Program-made: the position numbers and the translations under genes
Source of the DNA: Polynucleobacter nymphae
GTDB lineage: Bacteria > Pseudomonadota > Gammaproteobacteria > Burkholderiales > Burkholderiaceae
Length of the DNA: 64,000 nt
Assembly: GCF_018882155.1 (NCBI RefSeq)
Contig: NZ_JACVPA010000002.1
Coordinates: 62,001 to 126,000 of the forward strand
Reading direction: 5' to 3'
The notes under the pieces: generated by a model
Database searches by the model: none
The model's input: only the letters and a program-made list of their open reading frames with translations
What the model was told of the DNA's origin: nothing
Shown: positions 16,200 to 25,164 of the stretch, piece after piece
Layout: each line of letters begins with the position of its first letter
Position numbering within the stretch: the stretch's first letter is position 1

Positions 16200-18587
16200 C
16201 TAATGAATTGATATGTGGTCTGGCTGCAAATCTTCTTGATAGCGCTGATAAATTTTTGTATACACCGCTTCAATATTTTTCGCAAATAGTGATGTATTAA
16301 ATAGCTGAGTGGAGTTCCGATTTTGGGCTAACTTCTGTTTAATGCTGGCGAGCTTATCAGGGTTGTGAGCCAGTTCAATAGCTGTAGCTTCATAAGCAGA
16401 CTGTGTTGTTGTGATGAGTTCTGGTAGGTCGATTGCATTTAAAAGGCTGGCAGCTACACGACTTGCAAAAGATTTTCCTATCAGAGTAAGCACGGGTAAC
16501 CCAGCCCATAGAGCATCGCTAGCAGTTGTTCCTGCATTGTAGGGCGCGGTATCTAAAAATAAATCACAGGCTTGGTAGCGAGCAAGATATTCATCGGCAG
16601 GCAGGTGCTTACCGAAGATAATTCTTTGACTCTCAATTCCTCTTACTGCGGCTTCCTTGAGTAGATTTTTCTGTGCCCATTCATTTTCAGCATATAAGAA
16701 CAGGACGCTTCCTTCAATTGTCTTTAAGATCCGCATCCAACTGTCAAAGGTAGCAGGTAGTATCTTGTAATTATTGTTAAAACAGGCAAATACAAAACTA
16801 TCCTGGGGTATGCCTAACTCTGCTCGTGTAAACACTTTGTCAGCTATTTGTCTATGGGAGTCATTGACTTGATAGCTTGGCAGATAAGCAATCTTTTCTA
16901 AGTAGAGTTGTTGAGAATCCTCCGGAACAATAGTCTTGTCTGCAAATAGATAATCTATGTATTGGGTGCCCATTGTTCCCAAGTACCCAATGTAGCTCAT
17001 TTGAACTGGGGCGGCACGTAAAGCAAAAATGCCGGTGCGATTATCCATCGTGAACCCCCCCAAATCAACAGCAATATCAATCTCTAACTCTCTAGCCAGC
17101 CTGGCAATTTCAAGGTCTGACATGCTGCTCACATCAATGAATTGATCAAAAGATTGGCTTAGGCGCTCGCGCAGTGGACTTTTATCATCAAGACCAAATG
17201 AAAAGGCAATAATTTCAAATTGATTTTTATCATGCAGCTCAAATAATTCTGCAGTCAGCATAGAGACTGGATGATGTCGAAAGTCTGCTGAAAAATAGCC
17301 AATACGAATTTTTTCATGCTTAGGAATTTTTGGAATTGCTCCTAAAGCAAGGTCGGCTGGGTATAGGGCTTGAGCGTAAATTTCAGCGGATTGTTTTTGT
17401 AATGTCCCATCATCAACTAAGGCGAGTATTTGAAAGGGGTGTGATTTTTTTTTATTTGACTGGATCTCGCTTTGAAGTTTTTCTATACTTTCTGGTAAGT
17501 TATCCCAGGCACACATTTTCATTTTTAGGTGCACTACCGTTCCTAATCCCCAGTCAATTTCAGAATTGAGATTAAGCGCCTTCTCATAATCAGTTACAGC
17601 CGCTTCATACTGTTTGAGAAGCTCCAGGGTATTGCCTTTATTGGACCAAGCCTCAGCTAAATCAGGATTGAGATTGAGCGCCTTTTCATAATGAGTTACA
17701 GCCTCTTCGTAGCGCTTGAGCTGCTGTAAAGCACTGCCTTTATTGGACCAAGCTTCAGTAAAAGTAGGTTTAAGATTGAGCGCCTTATCAAAGCAGTAAA
17801 TAGCTGCCTCATAGCGCTTGAGCTGTAGCAGGGCATTGCCTTGATTAGACCAAGCCTCAGCTAAATCAGGATTGAGATTAAGCGACCTATCAAAGCAGTC
17901 GAGCGCCTCTTCATAGCGCTTGAGCTCATTTAAGACGTTACCCTTATTAGACCAAGCAGCTGCAAGATTGGGCTGATGACTTAGTGCTGTATCAAAGCAC
18001 TCGACAGCTGCTTCATAGCGCTTAAGCTCATACAGAGCATCGCCTTTATTAGACCAAGCCTCAGCTAAATCGGGCTTAAGATTGATTGTCTTATCAAAGC
18101 AGTCAATCGCCTCTTCGTAGCGCTTGAGTTCATGAAGAGCATTGCCTTTATTAGACCAGGCTTCAGCAAAATTAGCATTCAGAGCAATCGCTTTTTCGAA
18201 GTTCATTAGCGCCTCTTCATGTAGCCCTAATTGAGATAATGTTTTTCCGTAATTTAGCCAAGCCTCTAAGTTATTGGGATTCAATTCCACTGTTTTTTTG
18301 TGATGCGGTATGGATTCTTTGATTGCGCCAGAATCTGCCATCGCTTTTGCGAGGTTATATTGGATCGATGCATCATTCGGACTAATGCGTGCAGCTTTAG
18401 TCAGTAGCTCAGCAGCCTCTTTGAATTTTTCTTGAGATGCTTTAATTAAGCCAAGAATATGCAAGGCAGGCAAATTCTTAGAATCCGCCTGCAATACTTT
18501 TTTGAGTATTGAATCAGCCCTATCAAAATTGTTACTTTCAAAAGCTTGAAGGGCTTGTTGAAGCATAAAGTTTAATTGGGGATTCAT
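16200..18587 (-). CDS. TPR-containing O-GlcNAc transferase family protein (GT41, SPINDLY-like)
   Basis: A 795-residue protein with about ten N-terminal TPRs (residues about 1-350) and a C-terminal GT41 catalytic region (about 400-790). Catalytic marks are YFSADFRHHPV near residues 430-441, which holds the candidate active-site His, and NAGTTASDALWAGLP for nucleotide-sugar binding. Members transfer GlcNAc or fucose to Ser/Thr of proteins. The bacterial target is usually unknown, though flagellin and S-layer proteins are known for some. A GAGGAG lies 13 nt before the ATG, a long spacing. It lies immediately 3' of ssrA on the same strand, separated by the ssrA terminator. Confidence 0.88.
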   Translation of the reverse strand: MNPQLNFMLQQALQAFESNNFDRADSILKKVLQADSKNLPALHILGLIKASQEKFKEAAELLTKAARISPNDASIQYNLAKAMADSGAIKESIPHHKKTVELNPNNLEAWLNYGKTLSQLGLHEEALMNFEKAIALNANFAEAWSNKGNALHELKRYEEAIDCFDKTINLKPDLAEAWSNKGDALYELKRYEAAVECFDTALSHQPNLAAAWSNKGNVLNELKRYEEALDCFDRSLNLNPDLAEAWSNQGNALLQLKRYEAAIYCFDKALNLKPTFTEAWSNKGSALQQLKRYEEAVTHYEKALNLNPDLAEAWSNKGNTLELLKQYEAAVTDYEKALNLNSEIDWGLGTVVHLKMKMCAWDNLPESIEKLQSEIQSNKKKSHPFQILALVDDGTLQKQSAEIYAQALYPADLALGAIPKIPKHEKIRIGYFSADFRHHPVSMLTAELFELHDKNQFEIIAFSFGLDDKSPLRERLSQSFDQFIDVSSMSDLEIARLARELEIDIAVDLGGFTMDNRTGIFALRAAPVQMSYIGYLGTMGTQYIDYLFADKTIVPEDSQQLYLEKIAYLPSYQVNDSHRQIADKVFTRAELGIPQDSFVFACFNNNYKILPATFDSWMRILKTIEGSVLFLYAENEWAQKNLLKEAAVRGIESQRIIFGKHLPADEYLARYQACDLFLDTAPYNAGTTASDALWAGLPVLTLIGKSFASRVAASLLNAIDLPELITTTQSAYEATAIELAHNPDKLASIKQKLAQNRNSTQLFNTSLFAKNIEAVYTKIYQRYQEDLQPDHISIH
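17562..18161 (-). repeat. six 102-bp tandem TPR units within the GT41 gene
   Basis: Six consecutive 34-codon units each begin AWSN[K/Q]G (residues 143, 177, 211, 245, 279, 313) and contain [L/K]K[R/Q]YE. Similarity is clear at the DNA level, for example repeated forms of tagaccaagcctcagctaaa. This suggests recent duplication or gene conversion of units and potential length variation by slippage or recombination. Confidence 0.85.
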
Positions 18588-18632
18588 GGCTTAATTTTAT
18601 CTCCTCTACTTTTAGGACTACGCTAAAAATAG

Positions 18633-18666
18633 AAAAACCCCTTAAGGCTATATTCCTTAAGGGGTT
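18633..18666 (-). terminator. intrinsic terminator of ssrA
   Basis: Perfect inverted repeat CCCCTTAAGG / CCTTAAGGGG with a 7-nt loop, extended by A-T pairs. On the minus strand it is followed by a T-run, 35 nt downstream of the tmRNA CCA end. It separates ssrA from the GT41 gene. Confidence 0.85.
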
Positions 18667-18700
18667 CATCATTAATGCTAGGTAAGGCTACTACTAATAA

Positions 18701-19059
18701 TGGTGGAGTCGGCGGGAATCGAACCCGCGTCCGCAAATCCTCCACAACAAGTTCTACATACTTAGTCATATCATTTAATTTAATCAGTAAGGCACAGATT
18801 GACACGTTCCTGACTAACGATCCACTAAGTTTTCGTACTATTCCTCGTGGCACGAAATAGTCTTATCTCTTGTAAATGACCCTGATGTAGCTTGCGCTAC
18901 CTGACCCAAGAGAGAATCAGTTCAGGGGCAACCGCAATTAAGCGGCTAGTGCGTAACGTTCGTCGTTAGCAGTTATTACATTCCCATTGATTTACGAGAT
19001 AACGGGTCCTCGGTATGCCCTTGATGCTTTGTAATCCACGTCGAAACCATGTCGACCCC
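18701..19059 (-). ncRNA. ssrA: tmRNA
   Basis: One-piece transfer-messenger RNA for trans-translation, about 359 nt including CCA. The 3' end has the T-arm GGTTCGATTCC and ends GACTCCACCA. The 5' end GGGGTCG pairs with CGACTCC to make a seven-pair acceptor stem with one G-U. The tag reading frame lies at 18938-18970. The tRNA-like domain and the 5' start were set by the pairing itself. An intrinsic terminator follows. The gene is a classic integration site for mobile elements, but no repeated 3'-end fragment was seen in the window. Confidence 0.95.
18938..18970 (-). other. tmRNA proteolysis tag ORF
   Basis: Within ssrA the resume codon GCT starts the frame A-N-D-E-R-Y-A-L-A-A followed by TAA. 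The ALAA end fits the ClpXP/ClpAP degron and resembles tags of other betaproteobacteria (AND...ALAA). Confidence 0.93.
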
Positions 19060-19131
19060 AGAGTTCATGCATAGGAAGCCATATTTTAAAGCCGCTAGCC
19101 TTAAATTGCCCAATATCTTTTAGAAGTGTTG

Positions 19132-19812
19132 TTATCCCCTATTGGGGAAGATGATTTGTAATAAATCAAGAGGGCTCTGAATGATGTAATCCGCACCCCA
19201 GGCCTCGGGAGGCTCTTTGCAGCCACAGTAGCCATATGCAGCAGCAACTGTCAGCATGCCCGCAGCTTTGCCTGCAATCACATCACGAATGTCATCACCT
19301 ACATAAATTGATTTTGTAGGATCGACATTAGCAATTCTGGCGGCATGCAGAATTGGCTCTGGATGTGGTTTTGGGTGTGGCGTTGTATCACCGGAGACTG
19401 TTGAGGCTGCTCTTTGGCGCAAACCCATCAGCTCAGTCAGTGGATGAGTGAAGCGCTCACTTTTGTTGGTCACAATTCCCCAAGGAAGGTTTGCCTGCTC
19501 TAGTTGTTCGAGCAAATGATCCATTCCATCAAATAATCTACTGTGGACGAGGAGTGCCTTTTCATAGTTGCTCATGAACTCATCGCGCAAGGTGATGTAA
19601 TCAGGATGATCTGTGGCAATTCCAAAGGCGCCCTCAAGCAGTCCGCGTGCACCAGCAGATGCATAAGGACGCAGAAATTTATAAGGCTTAGGAGCTAGGT
19701 TACGAGCTACTAGCAATTGATTAGTGGCTGCAACTAAATCAGGCGCTGTGTCCGCTAAGGTGCCATCTAGATCAAAAAAGATCCCGTGATAGGGGCTTGA
19801 TAGATTATTCAC
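19132..19812 (-). CDS. gph: phosphoglycolate phosphatase (HAD family)
   Basis: A 226-residue haloacid-dehalogenase-like phosphatase. Motif I is FFDLDGTLADTAPDL with both catalytic Asp. Motif II is in IVTNKS, motif III is a Lys near KPHPEP, and motif IV is YVGDDIRDVIAGKAAGM. It hydrolyses 2-phosphoglycolate from DNA-end repair and oxygenase side reactions. The start codon is GTG with AAGGA upstream, lying 5 bp after ubiG in the usual Burkholderiales order ompA-ubiG-gph. Confidence 0.88.
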   Translation of the reverse strand: MNNLSSPYHGIFFDLDGTLADTAPDLVAATNQLLVARNLAPKPYKFLRPYASAGARGLLEGAFGIATDHPDYITLRDEFMSNYEKALLVHSRLFDGMDHLLEQLEQANLPWGIVTNKSERFTHPLTELMGLRQRAASTVSGDTTPHPKPHPEPILHAARIANVDPTKSIYVGDDIRDVIAGKAAGMLTVAAAYGYCGCKEPPEAWGADYIIQSPLDLLQIIFPNRG

Positions 19813-19817
19813 ACCCT

Positions 19818-20510
19818 TTATTCCTTGCGAACTGCAATCATATAGTTCACATCCACGTCATCACTAAGGCTATAAACCTGAGTGAGAGGGTTGTAACTTA
19901 GTCCTTTGATGCCATTCATCTCTAAGCCTGCATTACGGGTGAAGGCCACCAGCTCTGAGGGCTTAATAAATTTGGCGTATTCGTGTGTACCCTTGGGGAG
20001 TAGTTTGAGTATGTACTCAGCACCAATAATGGCAAATAAGTAGGACTTGGGGTTGCGATTCAGAGTGCTAAAAAAGAGCGTACCACCGGGCTTGCAGAGC
20101 TTTGCGCAGGCACGAACTACTGAGGCAGGGTCAGGCACGTGCTCAAGCATTTCCATGCAGGTGACTACATCATATTGTTCTGGCTGTTCATCCGCTAGCG
20201 CTTCTGCTGAGATCGAGCGGTAAGTGAGCTTTGCACCCACTTCTAAGGCATGAAGTTCAGCAACCTTGAGGGCTTTTTCAGATAAATCAATGCCAGTAGT
20301 ATCGGCGCCGCATTGTGAGATGGATTCGGCCAAGATGCCACCACCACAACCAATATCAACGACCTTTTTACCTTCTAAATTAACGAAGGACTTGATCCAT
20401 CCAAGGCGCAGAGGATTAATGGCATGCAGCGGCTTGAATTCACTATTAGGATCCCACCAGCGATGGGCTAGGGCGCTAAATTTGGCAATTTCAGATTGGT
20501 CTACGTTCAT
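19818..20510 (-). CDS. ubiG: ubiquinone O-methyltransferase UbiG
   Basis: A 230-residue SAM-dependent enzyme that performs both O-methylations of ubiquinone synthesis. Motif I is [15 protein letters not shown]. The N-terminal [19 protein letters not shown] and [13 protein letters not shown] are characteristic of UbiG, and it acts at the membrane surface. No clear Shine-Dalgarno precedes the ATG. It is followed closely by gph. Confidence 0.94.
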   Translation of the reverse strand: MNVDQSEIAKFSALAHRWWDPNSEFKPLHAINPLRLGWIKSFVNLEGKKVVDIGCGGGILAESISQCGADTTGIDLSEKALKVAELHALEVGAKLTYRSISAEALADEQPEQYDVVTCMEMLEHVPDPASVVRACAKLCKPGGTLFFSTLNRNPKSYLFAIIGAEYILKLLPKGTHEYAKFIKPSELVAFTRNAGLEMNGIKGLSYNPLTQVYSLSDDVDVNYMIAVRKE

Positions 20511-20564
20511 ATGGGTTGTGTTGTGAATACGACTGATAAAGGATTCTACGAATATAGCGGAAAT

Positions 20565-20594
20565 AAAAAAGCCCGCAAGAAGCGGGCTTTTTTA
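20565..20594. terminator. bidirectional intrinsic terminator between ompA and ubiG
   Basis: AGCCCGC and GCGGGCT form a seven-pair stem around a short A/G-rich loop, flanked by A-runs on one side and T-runs on the other. It lies 13 bp after the ompA stop and can act for transcription from either side. Confidence 0.85.
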
Positions 20595-20607
20595 CAAGTT
20601 AAGTGAA

Positions 20608-21186
20608 TTACTTAGCAGCTGTACCAACAACTTCGATATCGGTACGGCGGTTCTTAGCGCGGCCTTCTTCAGTTGCATTAGTTGCAACTGGATTGCTCTT
20701 GCCTTTTGATTCTGTGTAGATACGGCTACCGTCAACACCTTTGCTTGTCAGATAAGCTTTAACTGACTGAGCACGACGCTGACCGAGGGCCATGTTGTAC
20801 GCATCTGTACCAACGCTGTCAGTGTTACCAACAGCAATGATTACCTCTAACTTGATCTTGCTCAAATCACGAGCGATCTTGTCCAAAGTAGCTTTACCTT
20901 GTGGTTTCAAGTCAGACTTGTTGAAGTCGTAAAGTGTGTCAGCTTGCAAAGTGATTTTGCTTTGGCTAACGCCAGAAGCAGCACCAGCAGCTTTAGGGGC
21001 TAACGCACCGTCACAACCTTTAGAAGCTGTAGCAGGTGTCCAGTTAGCATCACGCCAGCACAATGTGCCAGATGCATCTTTCCAATTCAGGGTACCGTCA
21101 GCATTGACCCAGTTATCAGATGCCATTGCTGCGGTAGCAGAAACGGTAATAACAGAAGCGAGCAACAGTTTTAGGGTTTTGTTCAT
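20608..21186 (-). CDS. OmpA-family outer membrane protein
   Basis: A 192-residue exported protein. The signal peptide ends TAAMAS. A short tryptophan-rich segment follows (WVNADGTLNWKDASGTLCWRD), then a C-terminal OmpA/MotB peptidoglycan-binding domain (TLYDFNKSDLKPQGKATLD...GRAKNRRTDIEV). There is no eight-strand barrel, so it anchors to peptidoglycan with another membrane association. The two Cys in the N-terminal segment could form a disulfide. A TGAGGA Shine-Dalgarno precedes the ATG. A strong terminator follows, which fits high single-gene expression. It diverges from gyrA. Confidence 0.88.
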   Translation of the reverse strand: MNKTLKLLLASVITVSATAAMASDNWVNADGTLNWKDASGTLCWRDANWTPATASKGCDGALAPKAAGAASGVSQSKITLQADTLYDFNKSDLKPQGKATLDKIARDLSKIKLEVIIAVGNTDSVGTDAYNMALGQRRAQSVKAYLTSKGVDGSRIYTESKGKSNPVATNATEEGRAKNRRTDIEVVGTAAK

Positions 21187-21330
21187 TTTTAGTCCTCAAA
21201 AATCTCTTTTTAATTAAAGTCAAACTTAAATGTAATTCGCCCTACTTTGAAGCAAAAGACCGCAAAGCGACACATCTCAATTTCGTACAAACTGACAGAA
21301 TCTTAGCATAGGGGCCACCTGTCATCAAAA

Positions 21331-21339
21331 TGATATTAT
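21331..21339 (+). promoter_or_regulatory. putative extended -10 of gyrA (leaderless start)
   Basis: TGA-TATTAT forms an extended -10 element. It ends six bases before the gyrA ATG, so the predicted +1 is the A of the start codon. No Shine-Dalgarno is present upstream of the ATG. The -35 region is poor, as is allowed for extended -10 promoters. Confidence 0.5.
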
Positions 21340-21345
21340 TTATAG

Positions 21346-24039
21346 ATGGAACAAGCCGCTAAAGAAACACTACCAATATCCCTCGAAGACGAAATGCGGC
21401 GGTCCTATTTGGACTACGCAATGAGCGTCATAGTCGGCAGAGCCCTGCCAGACGTGCGTGACGGCCTCAAACCGGTTCACCGCCGGGTCTTATTCGCAAT
21501 GTATGAATTAAACAACGATTGGAACCGAGCTTACAAGAAATCTGCCCGTATAGTTGGCGATGTTATTGGTAAATACCATCCGCACGGTGATTCTGCGGTG
21601 TATGACACTATCGTTCGGATGGCTCAGGATTTCTCCCTGCGCTATATGCTGGTTGACGGGCAGGGTAACTTTGGCTCCGTAGACGGCGATAACGCTGCTG
21701 CAATGCGGTATACCGAGATCCGGCTGCGCAAGATTGCCCATGAGCTTTTGGCCGATTTGGACAAGGAAACCGTCGATTTTGGGCCAAATTACGATGGTAG
21801 CGAGAGAGAGCCCCTCATTCTGCCTGCCAAAGTGCCTAATTTGCTGATTAATGGCAGCTCTGGCATTGCTGTGGGTATGGCGACCAATATCCCCCCTCAT
21901 AACTTAGATGAGGTCGTTACAGCCTGTTTACACGTCCTCCACAACCCAGAGTGCACGATAGACGAACTGATTGAGATTATTCCAGCCCCAGATTTCCCAA
22001 CTGCCGGCATTATTTACGGCGTTCAAGGGGTGCGTGAGGGCTATAGAACTGGCCGCGGTCGTGTAGTAATGCGCGCCAAGACTCACTTTGAAGATATCGA
22101 CAAAGGCGCACGTCAAGCCATCATCGTGGATGAGTTGCCATATCAGGTTAATAAAAAGAACTTACTCGAGCGTATTGCTGAATTAGTCAATGAGAAAAAA
22201 GTAGAAGGCATTTCTGATTTACGTGATGAATCAGATAAATCCGGTATGCGCGTTGTGATTGAACTTAAGCGTGGTGAAGTGCCGGAAGTTGTTTTGAATA
22301 ATTTGTATAAGAGCACTCAGCTACAAGATAACTTCGGCATGAACATGGTGGCCCTGGTAGATAACCAACCGCGCTTGTTGAACTTGAAGCAGATGCTGGA
22401 GTACTTCTTGCAGCATCGTCGCGAAGTAGTGACACGTCGCACTATTTTTGAATTGCGTAAAGCACGTGAGCGTGGCCACGTCTTAGAAGGTTTAGCGGTT
22501 GCCTTAGCAAACATTGACGAATTTATTGCGATTATTAAAGCTGCTGCAAACCCAGTCATTGCGAAGCAAGAGCTGATGAGCAAAGCGTGGGATTCTTCGA
22601 TGGTTCGTGAGATGTTGGCGCGGGCTGAGACTGATACCCCGGGCGGCCGCAATGCATACCGTCCTGAAGGCTTGCTGCCTGAGTACGGCATGCAGACTAC
22701 TGGCTTGTATCGTCTCTCTGATAGTCAAGCGCAAGAAATTTTGCAGATGCGTTTACAACGCTTGACAGGACTTGAGCAAGATAAGATTGTCAATGAGTAC
22801 AAAGAAGTGATGTCAGAGATTTCTGATTTGTTAGATTTGTTAGCAAAGCCAGAGCGTGTTACTTCAGTAATTGAGAGCGAGCTAAAAGAAGTTCAAGCAG
22901 AGTTTGGTAAAGCAGGTGGTGATAGTGGTCGTCGTTCCTTCATTGAAATGAATGCTACTGAACTCTTCACGGAAGATTTGATCACGCCGCAAGATATGGT
23001 GGTCACACTTTCGCATACTGGTTATATGAAGAGTCAGCCGCTGAGCGAGTACCGTGCTCAAAAACGCGGTGGTCGCGGCAAGCAAGCCGCAGCTACTAAG
23101 GATGAAGATTGGATTGATACTTTGTTCGTAGCCAATACGCATGACGCCATCCTGTGCTTCTCTGATCGCGGACGGATGTATTGGTTGAAAGTGTGGGAAG
23201 TGCCGCAAGGCAGCCGTACTTCACGCGGTAAGCCGATCGTCAATATGTTCCCATTGATCGAAGGCGAAAAGATTACTGTGATTCTCCCAATTAAGGGATA
23301 TCAGGATGATCAGTATGTCTTTATGGCAACGAGCTTAGGTACTGTGAAGAAAACCCGTCTGTCTGATTTCTCTAACCCTCGTAAAGCCGGCATTATTGCT
23401 GTCGACTTAAATGAAGGCGACTTCTTAGTTGGTGCAGCCATTACTGATGGCCAGCATGATGTGATGCTCTTCTCGGATGCTGGTAAAGCAGTACGCTTTG
23501 ATGAGAATGATGTTCGTCCAATGGGCCGTACTGCTCGTGGTGTACGTGGTATGAACTTAGGCGATGGTCATCAAGTGATTGCAATGCTTGTTGCTCCAGC
23601 AGAAGCTGAGGGCCAGCAAGCTGCAGTAGTTGATGCAAATGGCATTGCGATGCCAAGTAGCGTATTAACTGCTACAGAGAATGGTTATGGCAAGCGCACT
23701 CCGATTGCTGAGTACACGCGTCATGGTCGTGGCACTAAAGGCATGATTGCGATTCAGACATCTGAGCGAAATGGCAAAGTTGTTGCCGCTGCATTGGTAT
23801 CAACAGAAGATCAAATTATGTTGATTACCACTGGTGGTGTTTTAGTGCGTACTCGTGTTTCTGAAATCCGTGAGATGGGTCGTGCAACACAAGGCGTTAC
23901 CTTAATTAACGTTGATGAAGGTACCCGTTTATCTGGTTTGCAACGGATTGCTGAAAGCGATTCAGACGATGAGGGTGATGAAGTAGAAGAGGACGATGTA
24001 TCTGCCGATCCAGCAACTGATGCAGAAGGTGACGCGTAA
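21346..24039 (+). CDS. gyrA: DNA gyrase subunit A
   Basis: An 897-residue gyrase A subunit, the breakage-reunion half of the ATP-driven supercoiling enzyme. The N-terminus [27 protein letters not shown] is canonical in family position. The catalytic Tyr is in [11 protein letters not shown]. The quinolone-resistance region [12 protein letters not shown] has wild-type Ser and Asp. The C-terminal pinwheel domain carries the GyrA box QKRGGRGK. The acidic tail (about residues 870-897) is typical. The start is fixed by homology and lies directly behind a promoter-like element without a Shine-Dalgarno. serC follows 27 bp later. Confidence 0.98.
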   Translation: MEQAAKETLPISLEDEMRRSYLDYAMSVIVGRALPDVRDGLKPVHRRVLFAMYELNNDWNRAYKKSARIVGDVIGKYHPHGDSAVYDTIVRMAQDFSLRYMLVDGQGNFGSVDGDNAAAMRYTEIRLRKIAHELLADLDKETVDFGPNYDGSEREPLILPAKVPNLLINGSSGIAVGMATNIPPHNLDEVVTACLHVLHNPECTIDELIEIIPAPDFPTAGIIYGVQGVREGYRTGRGRVVMRAKTHFEDIDKGARQAIIVDELPYQVNKKNLLERIAELVNEKKVEGISDLRDESDKSGMRVVIELKRGEVPEVVLNNLYKSTQLQDNFGMNMVALVDNQPRLLNLKQMLEYFLQHRREVVTRRTIFELRKARERGHVLEGLAVALANIDEFIAIIKAAANPVIAKQELMSKAWDSSMVREMLARAETDTPGGRNAYRPEGLLPEYGMQTTGLYRLSDSQAQEILQMRLQRLTGLEQDKIVNEYKEVMSEISDLLDLLAKPERVTSVIESELKEVQAEFGKAGGDSGRRSFIEMNATELFTEDLITPQDMVVTLSHTGYMKSQPLSEYRAQKRGGRGKQAAATKDEDWIDTLFVANTHDAILCFSDRGRMYWLKVWEVPQGSRTSRGKPIVNMFPLIEGEKITVILPIKGYQDDQYVFMATSLGTVKKTRLSDFSNPRKAGIIAVDLNEGDFLVGAAITDGQHDVMLFSDAGKAVRFDENDVRPMGRTARGVRGMNLGDGHQVIAMLVAPAEAEGQQAAVVDANGIAMPSSVLTATENGYGKRTPIAEYTRHGRGTKGMIAIQTSERNGKVVAAALVSTEDQIMLITTGGVLVRTRVSEIREMGRATQGVTLINVDEGTRLSGLQRIAESDSDDEGDEVEEDDVSADPATDAEGDA

Positions 24040-24048
24040 GGCGTCACC
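24028..24048 (+). other. perfect hairpin enclosing the gyrA stop codon
   Basis: GGTGACGC and GCGTCACC form an eight-pair stem, with the gyrA TAA in the five-base loop. There is no T-run, so it is not a standard terminator. It could act as an RNA-stability or processing element between gyrA and serC (inference). Confidence 0.55.
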
Positions 24049-24066
24049 AAAAGATGATCTAAGACG

Positions 24067-25164
24067 ATGAGCTTTGACCACCGCATCTTCAATTTCGCTG
24101 CGGGGCCAGCCACTTTGCCTGAGGAGGTGCTCAAGCAGGCTGCTGATGAAATGCTCAATTGGCGTGGACTTGGCACTAGCGTACTAGAGATTAGCCACCG
24201 CAGTAAAGAATTCATGGAAGTATATGAAGAGGTGGTGCAGGATCTGCGCTCCTTGATGAATATCCCAAACAACTATGAAATCTTGCTCCTGCAAGGCGGT
24301 GGCCTTGGACAAAATGCAGCCATTCCAATGAACCTCATGCCTTTGGCTAAGAATGGCCCCAAGGCAGATTACATTGTGACTGGTATCTGGTCAGAAAAAT
24401 CGTATAAAGAAGCGCAAAAGTACGGCACAGCAAATTTAGCTGCTTCGTCTGCTGCGGAAAAATTCAATACGATTCCCCCAAGAAATACTTGGAAGCTATC
24501 TGATGATGCCGCTTATGTTCTCTACTGCGCCAATGAGACGATTGGCGGCGTCGAGTTCCCGGATGTGCCAGATGTGGGTAAGACTCCTTTAGTTGCAGAT
24601 ATTTCTAGCAACTTCCTGTCTAAAGAGATGGATGTCACGCAGTGTGGCGTCTGGTTCGGTGGGGTGCAGAAAAACATTGGCCCAGCAGGCGTGACGATTG
24701 TGATTGTCCGTAAAGACTTAATAGGTCACAGCATGGGGATCACCCCATTGATTTGGGACTGGTCTGTCCAGGCTGGCACCCAATCGATGATCAACACCCC
24801 ACCCACTTTCTCCGTTTATATGGCTGGCTTAGGATTTAAGTGGCTTCTTAAGCAGGGCGGTGTTAAGGTTATTGAAAAGCGTAATCAAGAAAAAGCCGAC
24901 TTGCTCTATCAGTTTTTGGATCAAAGTAGCTTGTATGAGAATCGGGTTGAAAAACAGTACCGCTCTCGTATGAACGTGACTTTCTTCCTAAAGGACGAGT
25001 CTTTGAATGCACAGTTTTTAGCGCAATCTAGTGCTGCGGGATTAGTTGCTTTGCGCGGTCATAAAGCTGCAGGTGGTATGCGTGCCAGTATTTACAACGC
25101 AATGCCTATCGAGGGCGTTAAGGCTTTAATTGAATTTATGCGTGATTTTGAAAGGCGGGCTTAA
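24067..25164 (+). CDS. serC: phosphoserine aminotransferase
   Basis: A 365-residue PLP-dependent class V aminotransferase that makes 3-phosphoserine (and, in pyridoxal synthesis, 4-phosphohydroxythreonine). Hallmarks are NFAAGPATLPEEVL, GTSVLEISHRSKEF, and the PLP Lys region GVQKNIGPAGVT. It starts an amino-acid operon. Its TAA overlaps the ATG of pheA by one base, so the two are translationally coupled. Confidence 0.97.
   Translation: MSFDHRIFNFAAGPATLPEEVLKQAADEMLNWRGLGTSVLEISHRSKEFMEVYEEVVQDLRSLMNIPNNYEILLLQGGGLGQNAAIPMNLMPLAKNGPKADYIVTGIWSEKSYKEAQKYGTANLAASSAAEKFNTIPPRNTWKLSDDAAYVLYCANETIGGVEFPDVPDVGKTPLVADISSNFLSKEMDVTQCGVWFGGVQKNIGPAGVTIVIVRKDLIGHSMGITPLIWDWSVQAGTQSMINTPPTFSVYMAGLGFKWLLKQGGVKVIEKRNQEKADLLYQFLDQSSLYENRVEKQYRSRMNVTFFLKDESLNAQFLAQSSAAGLVALRGHKAAGGMRASIYNAMPIEGVKALIEFMRDFERRA

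Noticed and set aside
18623..18860. Open frames on both strands over the ssrA 3' end.
   Set aside because: They overlap the tmRNA and its terminator and carry no protein features.
13649..19059. Search for an attL/attR repeat of the ssrA 3' end marking an island.
   Set aside because: The segment with GGTTCGATTCCCGCC occurs only once in the window and no integrase is seen, so island boundaries cannot be shown.
19060..19131. Promoter for ssrA (TTGGGC with TAAAAT on the minus strand).
   Set aside because: Spacing of 19 and a weak -35. Not strong enough to list.
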